From: Miltoncostaea sp963762825
Lineage (GTDB): Bacteria; Actinomycetota; Thermoleophilia; Miltoncostaeales; Miltoncostaeaceae
NCBI GenBank assembly: GCA_963762825.1
Contig: CAVXLZ010000002.1
Coordinates: forward strand, 1,054,001 to 1,118,000
Direction: 5' to 3'
Length of the DNA: 64,000 bases
The position numbers and the translations under genes are program-made. This document shows positions 21,354 to 29,885 of the stretch, piece after piece. Under the pieces are notes generated by a model. It worked only from the letters and a program-made list of their open reading frames with translations. It ran no database searches and was not told the DNA's origin. How positions within the stretch are numbered: position 1 is the stretch's first letter; the number at the start of each line of letters is the position of its first letter.

Positions 21354-24301
21354 TCGCCCGCGCCCTCGGCGGCCGCTGCGACGCGGGCCCATGGAGCGAC
21401 GCCGACGTCGTCGGCCTTGCGCGCGAAGTCGTTGGCCCGCGCGCGCGAGCAGATGCGCGTGAAGTCGCACATCCCGCAGTTGTCGAACTCCGACCAGTGC
21501 TCGTTGAAATCACCGGGGACCGCCGGGAACGCCCCCGCGGCCACCCCCGCGGCCATGGCGGCGACGACCCGCTCGAAGGCGCCGTTGCTCACCGGGGTGG
21601 CCGTGTAGGGCACCTGCGCGAAGCCCCCGCGCGCGGAGATGTACCAGTAGAGGGCCGTCGCCTCGCTCGCCCCGGGGGCGCTCAGCAGGTAGACCGGAAG
21701 CTGGAGCAGCGTGCCGGCGCCGAGCTCCGCCGCCCTCCTCGGGTCGGGCGCGCGGCCGGTCTTGTAGTCGACCACCCACACCCGGCCCTGCGCGTCTCGG
21801 TCGATGCGGTCAACGTAGCCGTGGAAGCGCTGTCCGCCCGGCCCCGGCACGTCGATGCGCATCTCGAAGTCGTGGGGCACGGCACCGGTCGTGCGGCGAA
21901 AGCGCGAGTCCTCGTGGAGGAAGCTACGCATGTCGGCGTGCACCGCGCGTCGCTGCTGGCCCGAGAAGACCGGCAGCCCGGCCAGTCCGCGCCGGTGTGC
22001 CTCGTCGAAGCGGGCGTCGAGCAGGGCGGCGAGGCGCACGGCGTCGGCTTCGGTCCACGCCTCTCCCGCCTCCGGGCGCCCCTCGGCTGCGCGCTCCCGG
22101 AAGAAGTCCTCCAGCGCTCCGTGGACGACGTTGCCGCGCACCAGCGGGTCGATCGTCTCCGTGCTCCGCGGCTGCTCGGGCACCCGCAGACCGAGCAGCG
22201 AGGACAGGAGGAAGCGGTAGCCACAGGCCCCGTACTGCTCCAATCGGGTCGGCGATACGGAGGCCGGCACGCGCATCCAGGGCTCTCCCGCGAGGGCGGC
22301 GAGGTTGCCGTCCCACTCCGAGAGGGCCGACCCCGCCCGCGCGCGCAGCATGCGCAGCGGCCGCTCCAGCGGGTCGTGGGCCGGATCCGGGGCTCGGTCG
22401 CGGACCCGGGCGACGGCCTCGCGCATGGAGATCTCCCACGCGTCGATCGCAGGACCTACGAGCTGCGCCGCGAGCGGCGATTCGGCGCGGCGCAGCCAGG
22501 GCGCGGAGCCATGGGCGCGAAGGGAGGTGGCCGTCTCGATGGCCGGTTCGTGCCGGCGCGCGGCGCTCAGCGCGAGCGGTGAGGGGTAGTGCTCTCGCGC
22601 TCCGGCGCCCTCGTAGAGCGGGCACGTCATCACCACGGTCCGCCCCGCTCCGAGGGCGCGCGTCGCCGCGGCCCCCGCGTGCGCCACCCGGCTCGCCGCA
22701 TCCTCGATGAACGGCAAGTGGGCGCGCAGGGCCTCCCAGGCGGAGTCGGACACCACCGAGTCCACGCCCGGCCCGGCGGGAAGAAGCCCCTCGACCGCGC
22801 CGCAGAGCACCACGCGATCGAAGCGCAGACCTGCCGCCCGCCGATGATCGGCCACCAGCACGCCCTCACCGAAGCGCCCCTCGCGGATCGACGCCGCCTC
22901 GAGGTTGACCCGAAGGGCTCGATGGAAGCTCTCCAGGGAGAAGCTCCCGCCGACAGCGTCGATCGTGCCGAGGCGCTCCACCTCGGCGAGCACCTCCGGC
23001 GTGCCGAACGCCTCCGGGTCGAGGTAGTCCTCGACGATCGCGCGCAAGCCCGTGAGGAAGGTCGCGGCCGGCTGGACGGGTCGCAGCGCGTCCAGGCGCT
23101 CCCAGAGCGTGAGCGCGACGCCGAGCAGCTCACGCGCCTCGTCGATCTCCTCCTGGAGCCAGGGCCGCTCGTCGCCGCCGCGGCCGTCGCCCGCCATGCG
23201 CTGGGCCCGGTCCTCGCAGAGCGCGTCGATGCCGGTGCGCCAGCGCTGCGCGCCGTGGGTGATGCCGGCCGCCCGCGAGAGCCGGTCCCACCGGCCGAGG
23301 CGCAACGGCGTACGCCGGCCGTCCGCCGAGGGGAGCTCGCGTCGCACGGGCGCCAGGCCCAACGCGTCGATGAACGCCGTGCGCGAGAGGTCGGACAGCG
23401 CCACCTGCAGCAGCGCGAGCACCCCCCGGCCCGCGGGAGACTGGTCGAGCGGCGTGCCCGGCATCGCCGCCGTCGGCAGCGATGCGGCCTCCATCGCCTG
23501 GCGCAGCGGTTCGGCGTAGGCGGTGTCGGCGCCGTGCAGCACCGCCAGCTCGTGCAGGGCAACGCCCTCGTCGAGGGCGTGGAGCACTTCGCGCACGGCC
23601 TCGCGCGCCTCCGACGCGAGGTCGGGTGCCATCACCAGGCGCACGGCGTCGGGCGCCGCGGGCTCGGTGGCGGTCGTGATGCCCCCGCGAGCGGTCGTGA
23701 GCGCTTCGACGAGGCGCGCGCCGGCGTGCGAGCGAGGCCCCGGCGGCACCAGATGCAGCTCTCCGAGCTCGCCGACGCACCCGGGCTCCTGCTCGACAGC
23801 CTCGGCGGCCGAGTCGAGCAGGTCCTCCTCGTCGTAGAACGCGCACGTCTCCGTCCGCCAGAGCCCGTAGAGGCGCACGACCTCGGCGAGGTGAGGGTCC
23901 TCGACACCGTCGGGGAGCGGCTCTCCTCCCAGCAACCCGCCGCACCGCAGGCGGGCGAAGAGGCGGCGCAGCGTATGGGCGAACCCCGGCAGGTCGCGGA
24001 TCGGCTGGAGCGGGGGGCGTGCCGCGCCGGCCACGCGCTCACCCAGGTGATCGCCGATCGGCCGTGCCATCGGCCGCCGCCCCACCGCGGCCAGGCGTCC
24101 CGCGCCGATCAGCTCGGCCAGGCGCGGGAGGGTCTCGAAGCGGACGGCGGCGAAGGGCGTCAGCTCGGCGAGGCGTCGCCGCGCCTGGAGCGCCGAAAGG
24201 TGTGTCGGGCAGATCACGGTGACCGGAGCGAGGGGCTGCGCGCGGCGGCCCTCGGCGATCGCGCGGAGGATCCCATCGAGCGAGGGGGCTGCCGTGTTCA
24301 T
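21350..24301 (-). CDS. addB: AddB-type PD-(D/E)XK nuclease subunit
   Basis: A 983-residue partner of the AddA helicase. The N-terminus (PVTVICPTHLSALQARRRLAEL) corresponds to the inactivated helicase half of AddB, which scans for recombination hotspots in the family. The C-terminus carries a RecB-like nuclease, GYVDRIDRDAQGRVWVVDYKTGR. Four cysteines that could ligate the AddB iron-sulfur cluster are visible: one in YGACGYRFLL and three in NCGMCDFTRIC. The ATG at 24301 starts the addBA operon. The divergent mau-like cluster begins 119 bases away. Confidence 0.88.
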   Translation of the reverse strand: MNTAAPSLDGILRAIAEGRRAQPLAPVTVICPTHLSALQARRRLAELTPFAAVRFETLPRLAELIGAGRLAAVGRRPMARPIGDHLGERVAGAARPPLQPIRDLPGFAHTLRRLFARLRCGGLLGGEPLPDGVEDPHLAEVVRLYGLWRTETCAFYDEEDLLDSAAEAVEQEPGCVGELGELHLVPPGPRSHAGARLVEALTTARGGITTATEPAAPDAVRLVMAPDLASEAREAVREVLHALDEGVALHELAVLHGADTAYAEPLRQAMEAASLPTAAMPGTPLDQSPAGRGVLALLQVALSDLSRTAFIDALGLAPVRRELPSADGRRTPLRLGRWDRLSRAAGITHGAQRWRTGIDALCEDRAQRMAGDGRGGDERPWLQEEIDEARELLGVALTLWERLDALRPVQPAATFLTGLRAIVEDYLDPEAFGTPEVLAEVERLGTIDAVGGSFSLESFHRALRVNLEAASIREGRFGEGVLVADHRRAAGLRFDRVVLCGAVEGLLPAGPGVDSVVSDSAWEALRAHLPFIEDAASRVAHAGAAATRALGAGRTVVMTCPLYEGAGAREHYPSPLALSAARRHEPAIETATSLRAHGSAPWLRRAESPLAAQLVGPAIDAWEISMREAVARVRDRAPDPAHDPLERPLRMLRARAGSALSEWDGNLAALAGEPWMRVPASVSPTRLEQYGACGYRFLLSSLLGLRVPEQPRSTETIDPLVRGNVVHGALEDFFRERAAEGRPEAGEAWTEADAVRLAALLDARFDEAHRRGLAGLPVFSGQQRRAVHADMRSFLHEDSRFRRTTGAVPHDFEMRIDVPGPGGQRFHGYVDRIDRDAQGRVWVVDYKTGRAPDPRRAAELGAGTLLQLPVYLLSAPGASEATALYWYISARGGFAQVPYTATPVSNGAFERVVAAMAAGVAAGAFPAVPGDFNEHWSEFDNCGMCDFTRICSRARANDFARKADDVGVAPWARVAAAAEGAGE

Positions 24302-24419
24302 CCGCCCACGGTACCTCCAGGTACGGACAGGCCGACAGGCCCGGGCGCCGGGCGTCAGATGACCCTTTCCGACCGGCGCATGCGGTGGTGGCCGAAATGG
24401 CTGGTAGCGTCGCCCGGCG

Positions 24420-25292
24420 GTGGACCTGACCCTTCGGATGATCCTCGCGGCGGTGCTCCTCGCCGCTGCGGCGATCAAGCTGCGCGCCCCACGCGCCCTG
24501 CTGGCGGCCGTCGCCGAGCACGGCGTGCCGAGCCCCCTCCGGCGTCCGGCGGCCGTGGCCCTCGTGGCGACGGAGCTCGCCCTGGGGGTCCTGGTGCTCG
24601 TGCCCCCGACCGCCCGCGCAGCCGGCGTGGGCACCGCCGCCCTCGGCCTGGTGTTCGCAGCATCGCTCGGTGCGATGCGTCTGCGGGGCCGTCGTCGGGC
24701 GCCCTGCCGCTGCTTCGGGGGCGCCCGCGAGCGGCCGGTCGCGGTGCTGGCCGCGAGGGCGCTCGCGCTGGCGCTCGCGGGCGCGTTGGTGGCGGGCGGC
24801 GTTCTCGATCGGCCCGGCCCGTCGTCCGAGACGTTCGTGGCGGGGGCTCTGGTCGTGCTGGCCGCCGCGGTGGCGGTGCTCATCGTCCTGGTGCTGGCGC
24901 TCTACCGTCAGGTGGGCGTGCTCGAGGGGCGACTCGGCCCCCGCGCCGCGCTCGAGCTCGCCGAGGAGGGCCCGCCCCTCGGCCGTCCGGCACCCCGTCA
25001 CTCCGCGCTCTCGCGCCGTGGGCCGGAGCTCCTGGCCTTCTCCTCGCCCGGCTGCCGCCTCTGTGCCGAGATCGCGCCGGCCCTCGCCGCGCTCGAGCGG
25101 GAAGGGCTCACCGTGCACGCGGTGAAGGAGGATGAGGAGCCCGCGGTGTTCGCCGCCTTCGGCGTACCGGGTACACCGTTCGTCGTCTACCTCGACGACG
25201 GGCTCGTGGCCGCGAAGGGGCTGGTCAACACGCTCGAGCAGATCGAGGAGCTGATTTCGATGGGAGAGGGGCGGATGCGTGCCGCGGCCTGA
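24420..25292 (+). CDS. MauE-like membrane protein fused to a thioredoxin-like domain
   Basis: A 290-residue protein with two parts. Residues 1-160 form about five TM helices with the MauE/DoxX look, including the motif PCRCFGG (C96, C98), typical of MauE (PCGCFG). After a short linker, residues 185-290 form a thioredoxin-like domain with a CRLC active site (212-215) and a cis-Pro region VPGTPFVVYLDDG. In methylamine dehydrogenase operons, MauE and MauD help form the disulfides of the small subunit; the fusion would do both jobs. GTG start with no strong ribosome binding site. The stop overlaps the next gene by 14 bases. Confidence 0.85.
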   Translation: MDLTLRMILAAVLLAAAAIKLRAPRALLAAVAEHGVPSPLRRPAAVALVATELALGVLVLVPPTARAAGVGTAALGLVFAASLGAMRLRGRRRAPCRCFGGARERPVAVLAARALALALAGALVAGGVLDRPGPSSETFVAGALVVLAAAVAVLIVLVLALYRQVGVLEGRLGPRAALELAEEGPPLGRPAPRHSALSRRGPELLAFSSPGCRLCAEIAPALAALEREGLTVHAVKEDEEPAVFAAFGVPGTPFVVYLDDGLVAAKGLVNTLEQIEELISMGEGRMRAAA

Positions 25293-25902
25293 GCCCGACG
25301 ACACACTCGACCGCGCCGCGCGGAGCCTCTCGCACCGCCTCGCAAGTCGCGCCACGCGGCGCTCCTTCCTGGCCACCGTCGCTGCAGGCGCCCTGGCGAT
25401 GGTGGGCGCCCGTCCCTCCGAGGCGCGCCAGCGGCCGGTGCGCGGGGCCGAGCGCACCAGGTCGGGGTGGTTCGGCTTTTGCGGGCACACCTGGACCACC
25501 GGCTCGTGCCCGAGCCCCTACGCCCTTCCGCGCGTCGACGCCCAGGGCTTTCCCGTGCGTCCGTCCGACGGGCTCCCGGTGGACAACCTGGGCCGTGTGG
25601 TCAACGCCCTCGGCCAGGCGGTGGACGCCGGGGGCGCGCCCCTGCTCGCGCCCGACGGCTCGGCGCTGCCCCGTGCACCGCGCACCCGCATCTGCGAGGA
25701 CTGGGTGCCCGAGCGCCACGCCATCGAGACCGTGGTGCAGGGGGCCTGGTACCGCTGCTGCAACAACCAGATCCGCAAGCTGGCCGATTGCTGCTCCACC
25801 AGCCGCGTGCGGATCAACGGCGACGCCTCCCTGGTCGGCTACTGCCGGCCGGGACGCCGCGTCTTCTGCGTCATGTACGTGGACACCGGCGTGCCGTGCT
25901 GA
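25279..25902 (+). CDS. MauA-like (methylamine dehydrogenase light chain-like) Tat-exported protein
   Basis: A 207-residue protein. A Tat signal (ATRRSFLAT, then a hydrophobic stretch to about residue 45) exports it folded. The mature part has ten cysteines (C68, C77, C139, C160, C161, C171, C172, C189, C197, C207), with CC pairs and a C-terminal Cys, as in MauA-type chains. The stretch GAWYRCCNNQIRKLADCCS aligns by pattern with the first tryptophylquinone Trp region of MauA. At the second Trp position, next to a Cys, tyrosine is found (Y188-C189). A proline-glycine-aspartate-rich segment (residues 86-132) has three short VD..G repeats. GAGAGGGG lies upstream of the GTG start. Function is inferred. 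Confidence 0.75.
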   Translation: MPRPEPDDTLDRAARSLSHRLASRATRRSFLATVAAGALAMVGARPSEARQRPVRGAERTRSGWFGFCGHTWTTGSCPSPYALPRVDAQGFPVRPSDGLPVDNLGRVVNALGQAVDAGGAPLLAPDGSALPRAPRTRICEDWVPERHAIETVVQGAWYRCCNNQIRKLADCCSTSRVRINGDASLVGYCRPGRRVFCVMYVDTGVPC

Positions 25903-27281
25903 GCGAGCTCGCCATCATCACCACCGCCCTGATCGCGGGGGTGTCGGGAGCATGGTCCCCGTGAGGGTTCTCCATGGTCGAGACCCTCACTCCCGCCGGG
26001 TGCGGGAGCCGCCAGCGGTACCGCGTGGCCATCGTGCTCTTCAGCCTCGGGGCGATCGGTGCCGCGGCGGCGCTCGGTGCGCTGCTGGGTGCCGCGGGCT
26101 CATCGCTCGACAGATCGGCGGCGCTCGCCGTGGTGGCCGTGCTCGCGCTGATCGCGGGCGCACGTGAGGCGGGCATCCTGCGGATGCCGGTCCCGGAACT
26201 GCGACGGCAGGTGCCCGAGCGGTGGAGGCGCGAGTGGCCGCTTGCGGCATGGAGCCTCGGCTATGGGGCAGGCCTCGGCGTCGGCGTGCTCACACACCAG
26301 GTCGTTTGGACCTTCTGGGTCGCCGCCGCCGGCGCTCTCGCGCTGGGCGACCCTCTCGTGTCGGCGGCGTGTCTCATGCCCTTCGGCCTGGGACGCGCGC
26401 TGATGGTGATCCTCCCCACGCGCGGCGGCCGCGACGGATCCGCCTCGGTTGGGCGGCTGGTGGAACGCCGCCGTCTGCTGCGCCCCGTCAACGCGGGCGC
26501 TCTGCTTCTGGCCGCGGCCCTGCTTTCAGCCGTCCCGGCGATCGGTCAGGGCGCGACCCGCGGCGAGTACGACCCGGCTGCCGCGGGCCGCGTGGTGGCC
26601 ACGGGCATCGTGGACGCGGCCGGTGCCCCGTCGGTGATCGTGCGCCCGGCGACGCTTCCCTCGGTGGTGTTCCCCGGGGGGCGCTCCCCGGCGCTCGACG
26701 GTGACCTGCTGGTCTATGCCGACGACGCCGGGCTGCGGATCGTGCGCTGGCGCACGGGTGCGGAGATCGCCCGGGTCGACGGCGCCCTGTCCAAGCCGGC
26801 GCTCGACTACCCGCTGGTGGCCTACTCCCGGGTTGTGCCGGGCGGTCAGCGCCTGGAGCTGCGCAACGTGGTGACCGGGTCGCTGCGCGTGGTCGCGCGG
26901 GCGGGCAACGACGTGGATCTGGGCCGGCCGGCCCTGCGCGCCGGCCTGATCGCCTGGCACGTGGCCGCCGGTCGCCGCTCGCAGATCCGAGTCGGGCTGG
27001 TGAGGGGCTCGCGGCGCTCGCGCGTGGTGGCCTCGTCGGTCAGCGGGCTGCAGGTCAACCCGTCGCTGGCCTACGGGCGGGTGCTCTGGGTGGAGCAGGT
27101 GGGCTCCGTCTCGAAGCTGCGCGTGAGGCGCGTGAACGGCGGCCCGGTGCGCACGCTGACCACGCTGCGCGGGCCCAACCGCATCCTCTGGACCACGGCG
27201 CTCGGTCTGCGGACCGCCTACGTCACGCGCTGGAATCCGGTCAACGGCCGCTCGGAGATCGTCAGCCGCCGCTGGAGGTAG
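25896..27281 (+). CDS. CcdA/MauF-like membrane protein fused to a beta-propeller-like domain; in-frame TGA (possible selenocysteine)
   Basis: Read from GTG 25896, which overlaps the end of the MauA-like gene, the product begins LSELAIITTALIAGVSGAW, then SP-(TGA)-GFSMVETLTP. The TGA at 25962-25964 (codon 23) stands where CcdA/DsbD-type proteins have the cysteine of the SPC motif. Downstream are about five or six TM helices to residue about 220, including GLGVGVLTHQVVWTFW. A periplasmic tail of about 230 residues follows, with repeated strands like LDGDLLVYADDAGLRIVRW and RVLWVEQVGSVSKLRVRR; these resemble TolB/WD-like propeller blades. If TGA means stop, translation could restart at ATG 25974, losing the first helix. 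Total with readthrough is 461 residues. The role is probably transfer of reducing equivalents or maturation of the MauA-like partner. Confidence 0.7.
25961..25990 (+). promoter_or_regulatory. SECIS-like hairpin beginning at the in-frame TGA
   Basis: GTGAGGGT (25961-25968) pairs perfectly with ACCCTCAC (25983-25990). Inside it, T25969 is bulged, CTC (25970-25972) pairs with GAG (25980-25982), and the 7-base loop 25973-25979 contains GGT. The order bulged U, 3 base pairs, then a GGU loop is the arrangement of the E. coli fdhF SECIS. Only 11 bases separate the TGA from the GG of the loop, a shorter gap than in the E. coli element, and the TGA itself lies in the lower stem. Confidence 0.5.
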
Positions 27282-27328
27282 GCACCCCCGGGAGCGGAGG
27301 CATCCACGATCCGACGCCGGCTCCAGGC

Positions 27329-28540
27329 TCAGTCGATGACGGTCGCCAGGCGCTGCTCGTGGCTCTCGTCGGTCGAGCGGGAGGTCGAGCCGGCGGGGCG
27401 ATGGGGTCCGGTGAGATCCTCGAGGGTGTCGGTGATCACGACGTCCTGGGACATGAAGAGGTCGATCTCGTCGGGGGTGATCGGCTCCCCCCCGGCGTCG
27501 TGGGTGACCCGGATCAGCGGTCGCGTGACGTGCTCGCGGAGCACGCGGGCCACGATGCCGCGCCGACCGTCGCTCAGCTGCACCGCAACGCCCTCGGGAT
27601 AGGGGGCGACCGTGTCCTTGAACACCTGCACCAGCTCCAGCGGGAAGGCGGTGCCCGCGAGGCTCATGATCAGCTCCCAGGCCTCGTGGGTGGGGCGACG
27701 GGCCTGGTACACGCGCATCGACGACACGGCATCGTAGACGTCGGCGATGCCGGCGATGTGGGCGTGCGGGTGGAGGTCGCTGGAGCGCCCGTGCGGGTAC
27801 CCGCGCCCGTCGAGGCGCTCGTGGTGGCCGAGCACCGCCACCTTCGACAGCGACGAGAACGCGCCGTTCTCGATCAGGTCGATGCCCGCCTGGGGATGGG
27901 TGCGCACGATCGCCATCTCGTCCTCGGTGAGCCGGCCCGGCTTGCGCAGGACCTCGGCGGGGATCGTCAGCTTGCCGAGGTCGTGCAGCAGCAGCCCCAG
28001 CCCGAGCTTCTCGAGGCGGCCGTCGGTGTCGCCCCGGCGCACCTCACCGCGCCCGTTGACCCAGCCGTGGCGGCGCAGCGCCTCGTCGCCGATCATCAAG
28101 CCGAGCACGCACACGTTGAGCGAGTGGCCGAGGGTGTGCGGGTCGAACGCCTCGAGGTCCATCAGCGACGAGACCGCCTCGCGCCGGGAGCGCAGCTCGT
28201 CGAGGATCGACTGGATCACGCCGCCGAGGCGCTCGATCTGCTCCCCGGGGATCCGCGTCACCGTGCCCCTGCTCGAGACCTTCGACAGGGTGGCGCCGAG
28301 ATCGCGGAGGGCGCGATCGCGGAGGGCGCTCGAGATCGGTTCGTGCGGTGCGATGCCCTCCGACACCGCGTCCTCGACGTAGACCATCGCCACCCCGGCG
28401 CGCGACAGGCCCACGCGCACCTGCTCCGTGACGATGGCGCCGGGCTGCAGCAGCGGCAGGCGGGCGCCCGACGAGAACGAGTAGACGGAGCGACCGAGGC
28501 GCATTCCAGGCTGCAGGCGGGAGACCGAGACGAGTCGCAC
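27329..28540 (-). CDS. HD-GYP cyclic-di-GMP phosphodiesterase with DUF3391-like N-terminus
   Basis: A 403-residue cytoplasmic protein. The N-terminus (VSVSRLQPGMRLGRSVYSF) matches the DUF3391-type leader found before HD-GYP domains. The HD-GYP domain follows with LLLHDLGKLTIP, then RTHPQAGIDLI and LGHHERLDGRGYPHG. HD-GYP enzymes hydrolyse cyclic-di-GMP to GMP. The C-terminal domain (VAVQLSDGRRGIVARVLREH) is a small beta module often fused to this family. The GTG at 28540 starts right at the conserved region. It is the second cyclic-di-GMP gene in the window and ends convergently with the mau-like cluster. Confidence 0.9.
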   Translation of the reverse strand: MRLVSVSRLQPGMRLGRSVYSFSSGARLPLLQPGAIVTEQVRVGLSRAGVAMVYVEDAVSEGIAPHEPISSALRDRALRDLGATLSKVSSRGTVTRIPGEQIERLGGVIQSILDELRSRREAVSSLMDLEAFDPHTLGHSLNVCVLGLMIGDEALRRHGWVNGRGEVRRGDTDGRLEKLGLGLLLHDLGKLTIPAEVLRKPGRLTEDEMAIVRTHPQAGIDLIENGAFSSLSKVAVLGHHERLDGRGYPHGRSSDLHPHAHIAGIADVYDAVSSMRVYQARRPTHEAWELIMSLAGTAFPLELVQVFKDTVAPYPEGVAVQLSDGRRGIVARVLREHVTRPLIRVTHDAGGEPITPDEIDLFMSQDVVITDTLEDLTGPHRPAGSTSRSTDESHEQRLATVID

Positions 28541-28593
28541 ACCATTCGAGTCGGCACCCCGCCGGTCTATCTTGACACTCCCCGCACAGAAGA

Positions 28594-29049
28594 TCAGAAG
28601 GGAATGTCGGATTCCTCCCCCGCGTTCGCTGCGGTGCCGGCCATCGCGGGAACGGCGGCGAGTTCGTCAACCGCGGCCGGCTGGCGCCCGCCGAAGCCGC
28701 CCTCGCCACCCTCGCCGCGGCTGTCGAGGAAGAACACGTCGTTGGCGATCACCTCGACCGACTGGCGCTTGGTGCCGTCCTGGGCCTGCCACTCGCGCCA
28801 GGAGAGGCGGCCGTCCACGCCGATCCGGCGCCCCTTGGCCAGGTAGGTCGAGGCCGTCTCGGCCTGACGGCCGAAGACCGTCACGTCGAAGAAGTTGGCC
28901 TTGTCGCCCCACTCGCCGTCCTGGCCCCGCGAGCGCGCGTTGACGGCGAGCCGCAGGGAGCAGATGGCATCTCCCCCGCCGCTGTGGCGCAGTTCCGGAT
29001 CGCGCGTGAGACGGCCCACGAGCGTGACGCGATTGAGATCAGCGGGCAT
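28594..29049 (-). CDS. ssb: Single-stranded DNA-binding protein
   Basis: A 151-residue OB-fold protein: LNRVTLVGRLTRDPELRHSG at the N-terminus, NFFDVTVFGRQAE, GVDGRLSWREWQAQDGTKR and VIANDVFFLDSR. A Gly-rich linker leads to the acidic tip ESDIPF, the conserved SSB tail that docks partner proteins. The ATG at 29049 has a GGGGGT upstream. The gene stands without rpsF or rpsR, so it is probably the second, non-ribosomal-operon SSB copy of an actinobacterium. Confidence 0.93.
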   Translation of the reverse strand: MPADLNRVTLVGRLTRDPELRHSGGGDAICSLRLAVNARSRGQDGEWGDKANFFDVTVFGRQAETASTYLAKGRRIGVDGRLSWREWQAQDGTKRQSVEVIANDVFFLDSRGEGGEGGFGGRQPAAVDELAAVPAMAGTAANAGEESDIPF

Positions 29050-29160
29050 TTCGGCACCCCCGGCTTCGACTCGATGTGCTCCCCATCCTGCACTCGCCGC
29101 CGGACGCCATTCCACCCGCGGGGGCGCCGGCATCGTGCCGCCACCGTCACCCCCGGCGCC

Positions 29161-29805
29161 TCACTCTCCGGCCGGCGCGCCCTCTGCGGCGCGCATCTGC
29201 GCCGTCTGGGCCAGGGCACGCTCCATCACCTCGTGGGGCTGGGCTCCGCTCACCAGCAGGCGTCCGTCGAACACGAAGGCCGGCACCCCGCCGATGCCAT
29301 GGCGTTGGGCCGTCGCCGTCGATGCGCTGACCGCCTCGCGGAAGGCGCCCGCCTCGACCTCGGCCTGCGCCTCGGCCGGGTCGAGCCCGACGTCGGTCAC
29401 GCACGCGCCCAGCACGTCCCATCCGGTGATGTCGCGCCCCTCGCTCCAGTAGGCGTCCATCACCCTGTCGTGGAGCTCGTCGTGAACGCCACGCGCGCGA
29501 CCCCACTCGATCAGCTCCAGGGCCCGCCGGGTGTTGGGCACCCTTTCGGGATGAGGGTTGTAAACCATGTCCGCATCGGCGTGCATTCCCTGCACCGCCT
29601 CGTGCATGCTGGCCGGGTACCGACGCATCAGCTCCTCGCGGGCGATTCCCTCGGGGGGGTATTCGGGGTGCAGGTCGAAGGGCAGCCACTCGATCCGGAC
29701 GTTCGCCTCTCGGCTGAGCCAGGCGGCGCGCTCACGGGCGACGTTGCAGAACGGGCACACGACATCGCTCCAGATGGTGACGGTGATCTGGTCGCTCTCG
29801 GACAC
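29161..29805 (-). CDS. DsbA-family oxidoreductase (FrnE-like)
   Basis: A 214-residue protein of the FrnE-like DsbA subgroup: VTIWSDVVCPFCNVA with CPFC active site near residue 18, a helical insert (LPFDLHPEYPPEG), and GVPAFVFDGRLLVSGAQP with cis-Pro. FrnE-type proteins are cytoplasmic disulfide isomerases or dithiol oxidoreductases linked to stress tolerance in some bacteria. No signal peptide is seen. It is the third thioredoxin-fold gene in 16 kb. Confidence 0.92.
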   Translation of the reverse strand: MSESDQITVTIWSDVVCPFCNVARERAAWLSREANVRIEWLPFDLHPEYPPEGIAREELMRRYPASMHEAVQGMHADADMVYNPHPERVPNTRRALELIEWGRARGVHDELHDRVMDAYWSEGRDITGWDVLGACVTDVGLDPAEAQAEVEAGAFREAVSASTATAQRHGIGGVPAFVFDGRLLVSGAQPHEVMERALAQTAQMRAAEGAPAGE

Positions 29806-29885
29806 GGGCCCCTCCGTGTTCGCTCTCGTGGATCCTTCTCGGCTCAGACTAGGCGGCCGGGCCTGCGGGCGCCCCGTTCGCAGCG

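Noticed and set aside
25962..25976. Simple start of the CcdA-like gene at ATG 25974
   Set aside because: Possible, but it removes the first TM helix and the SP(C) motif, and the upstream coding frame is well formed and overlaps the previous gene; kept as an alternative only.
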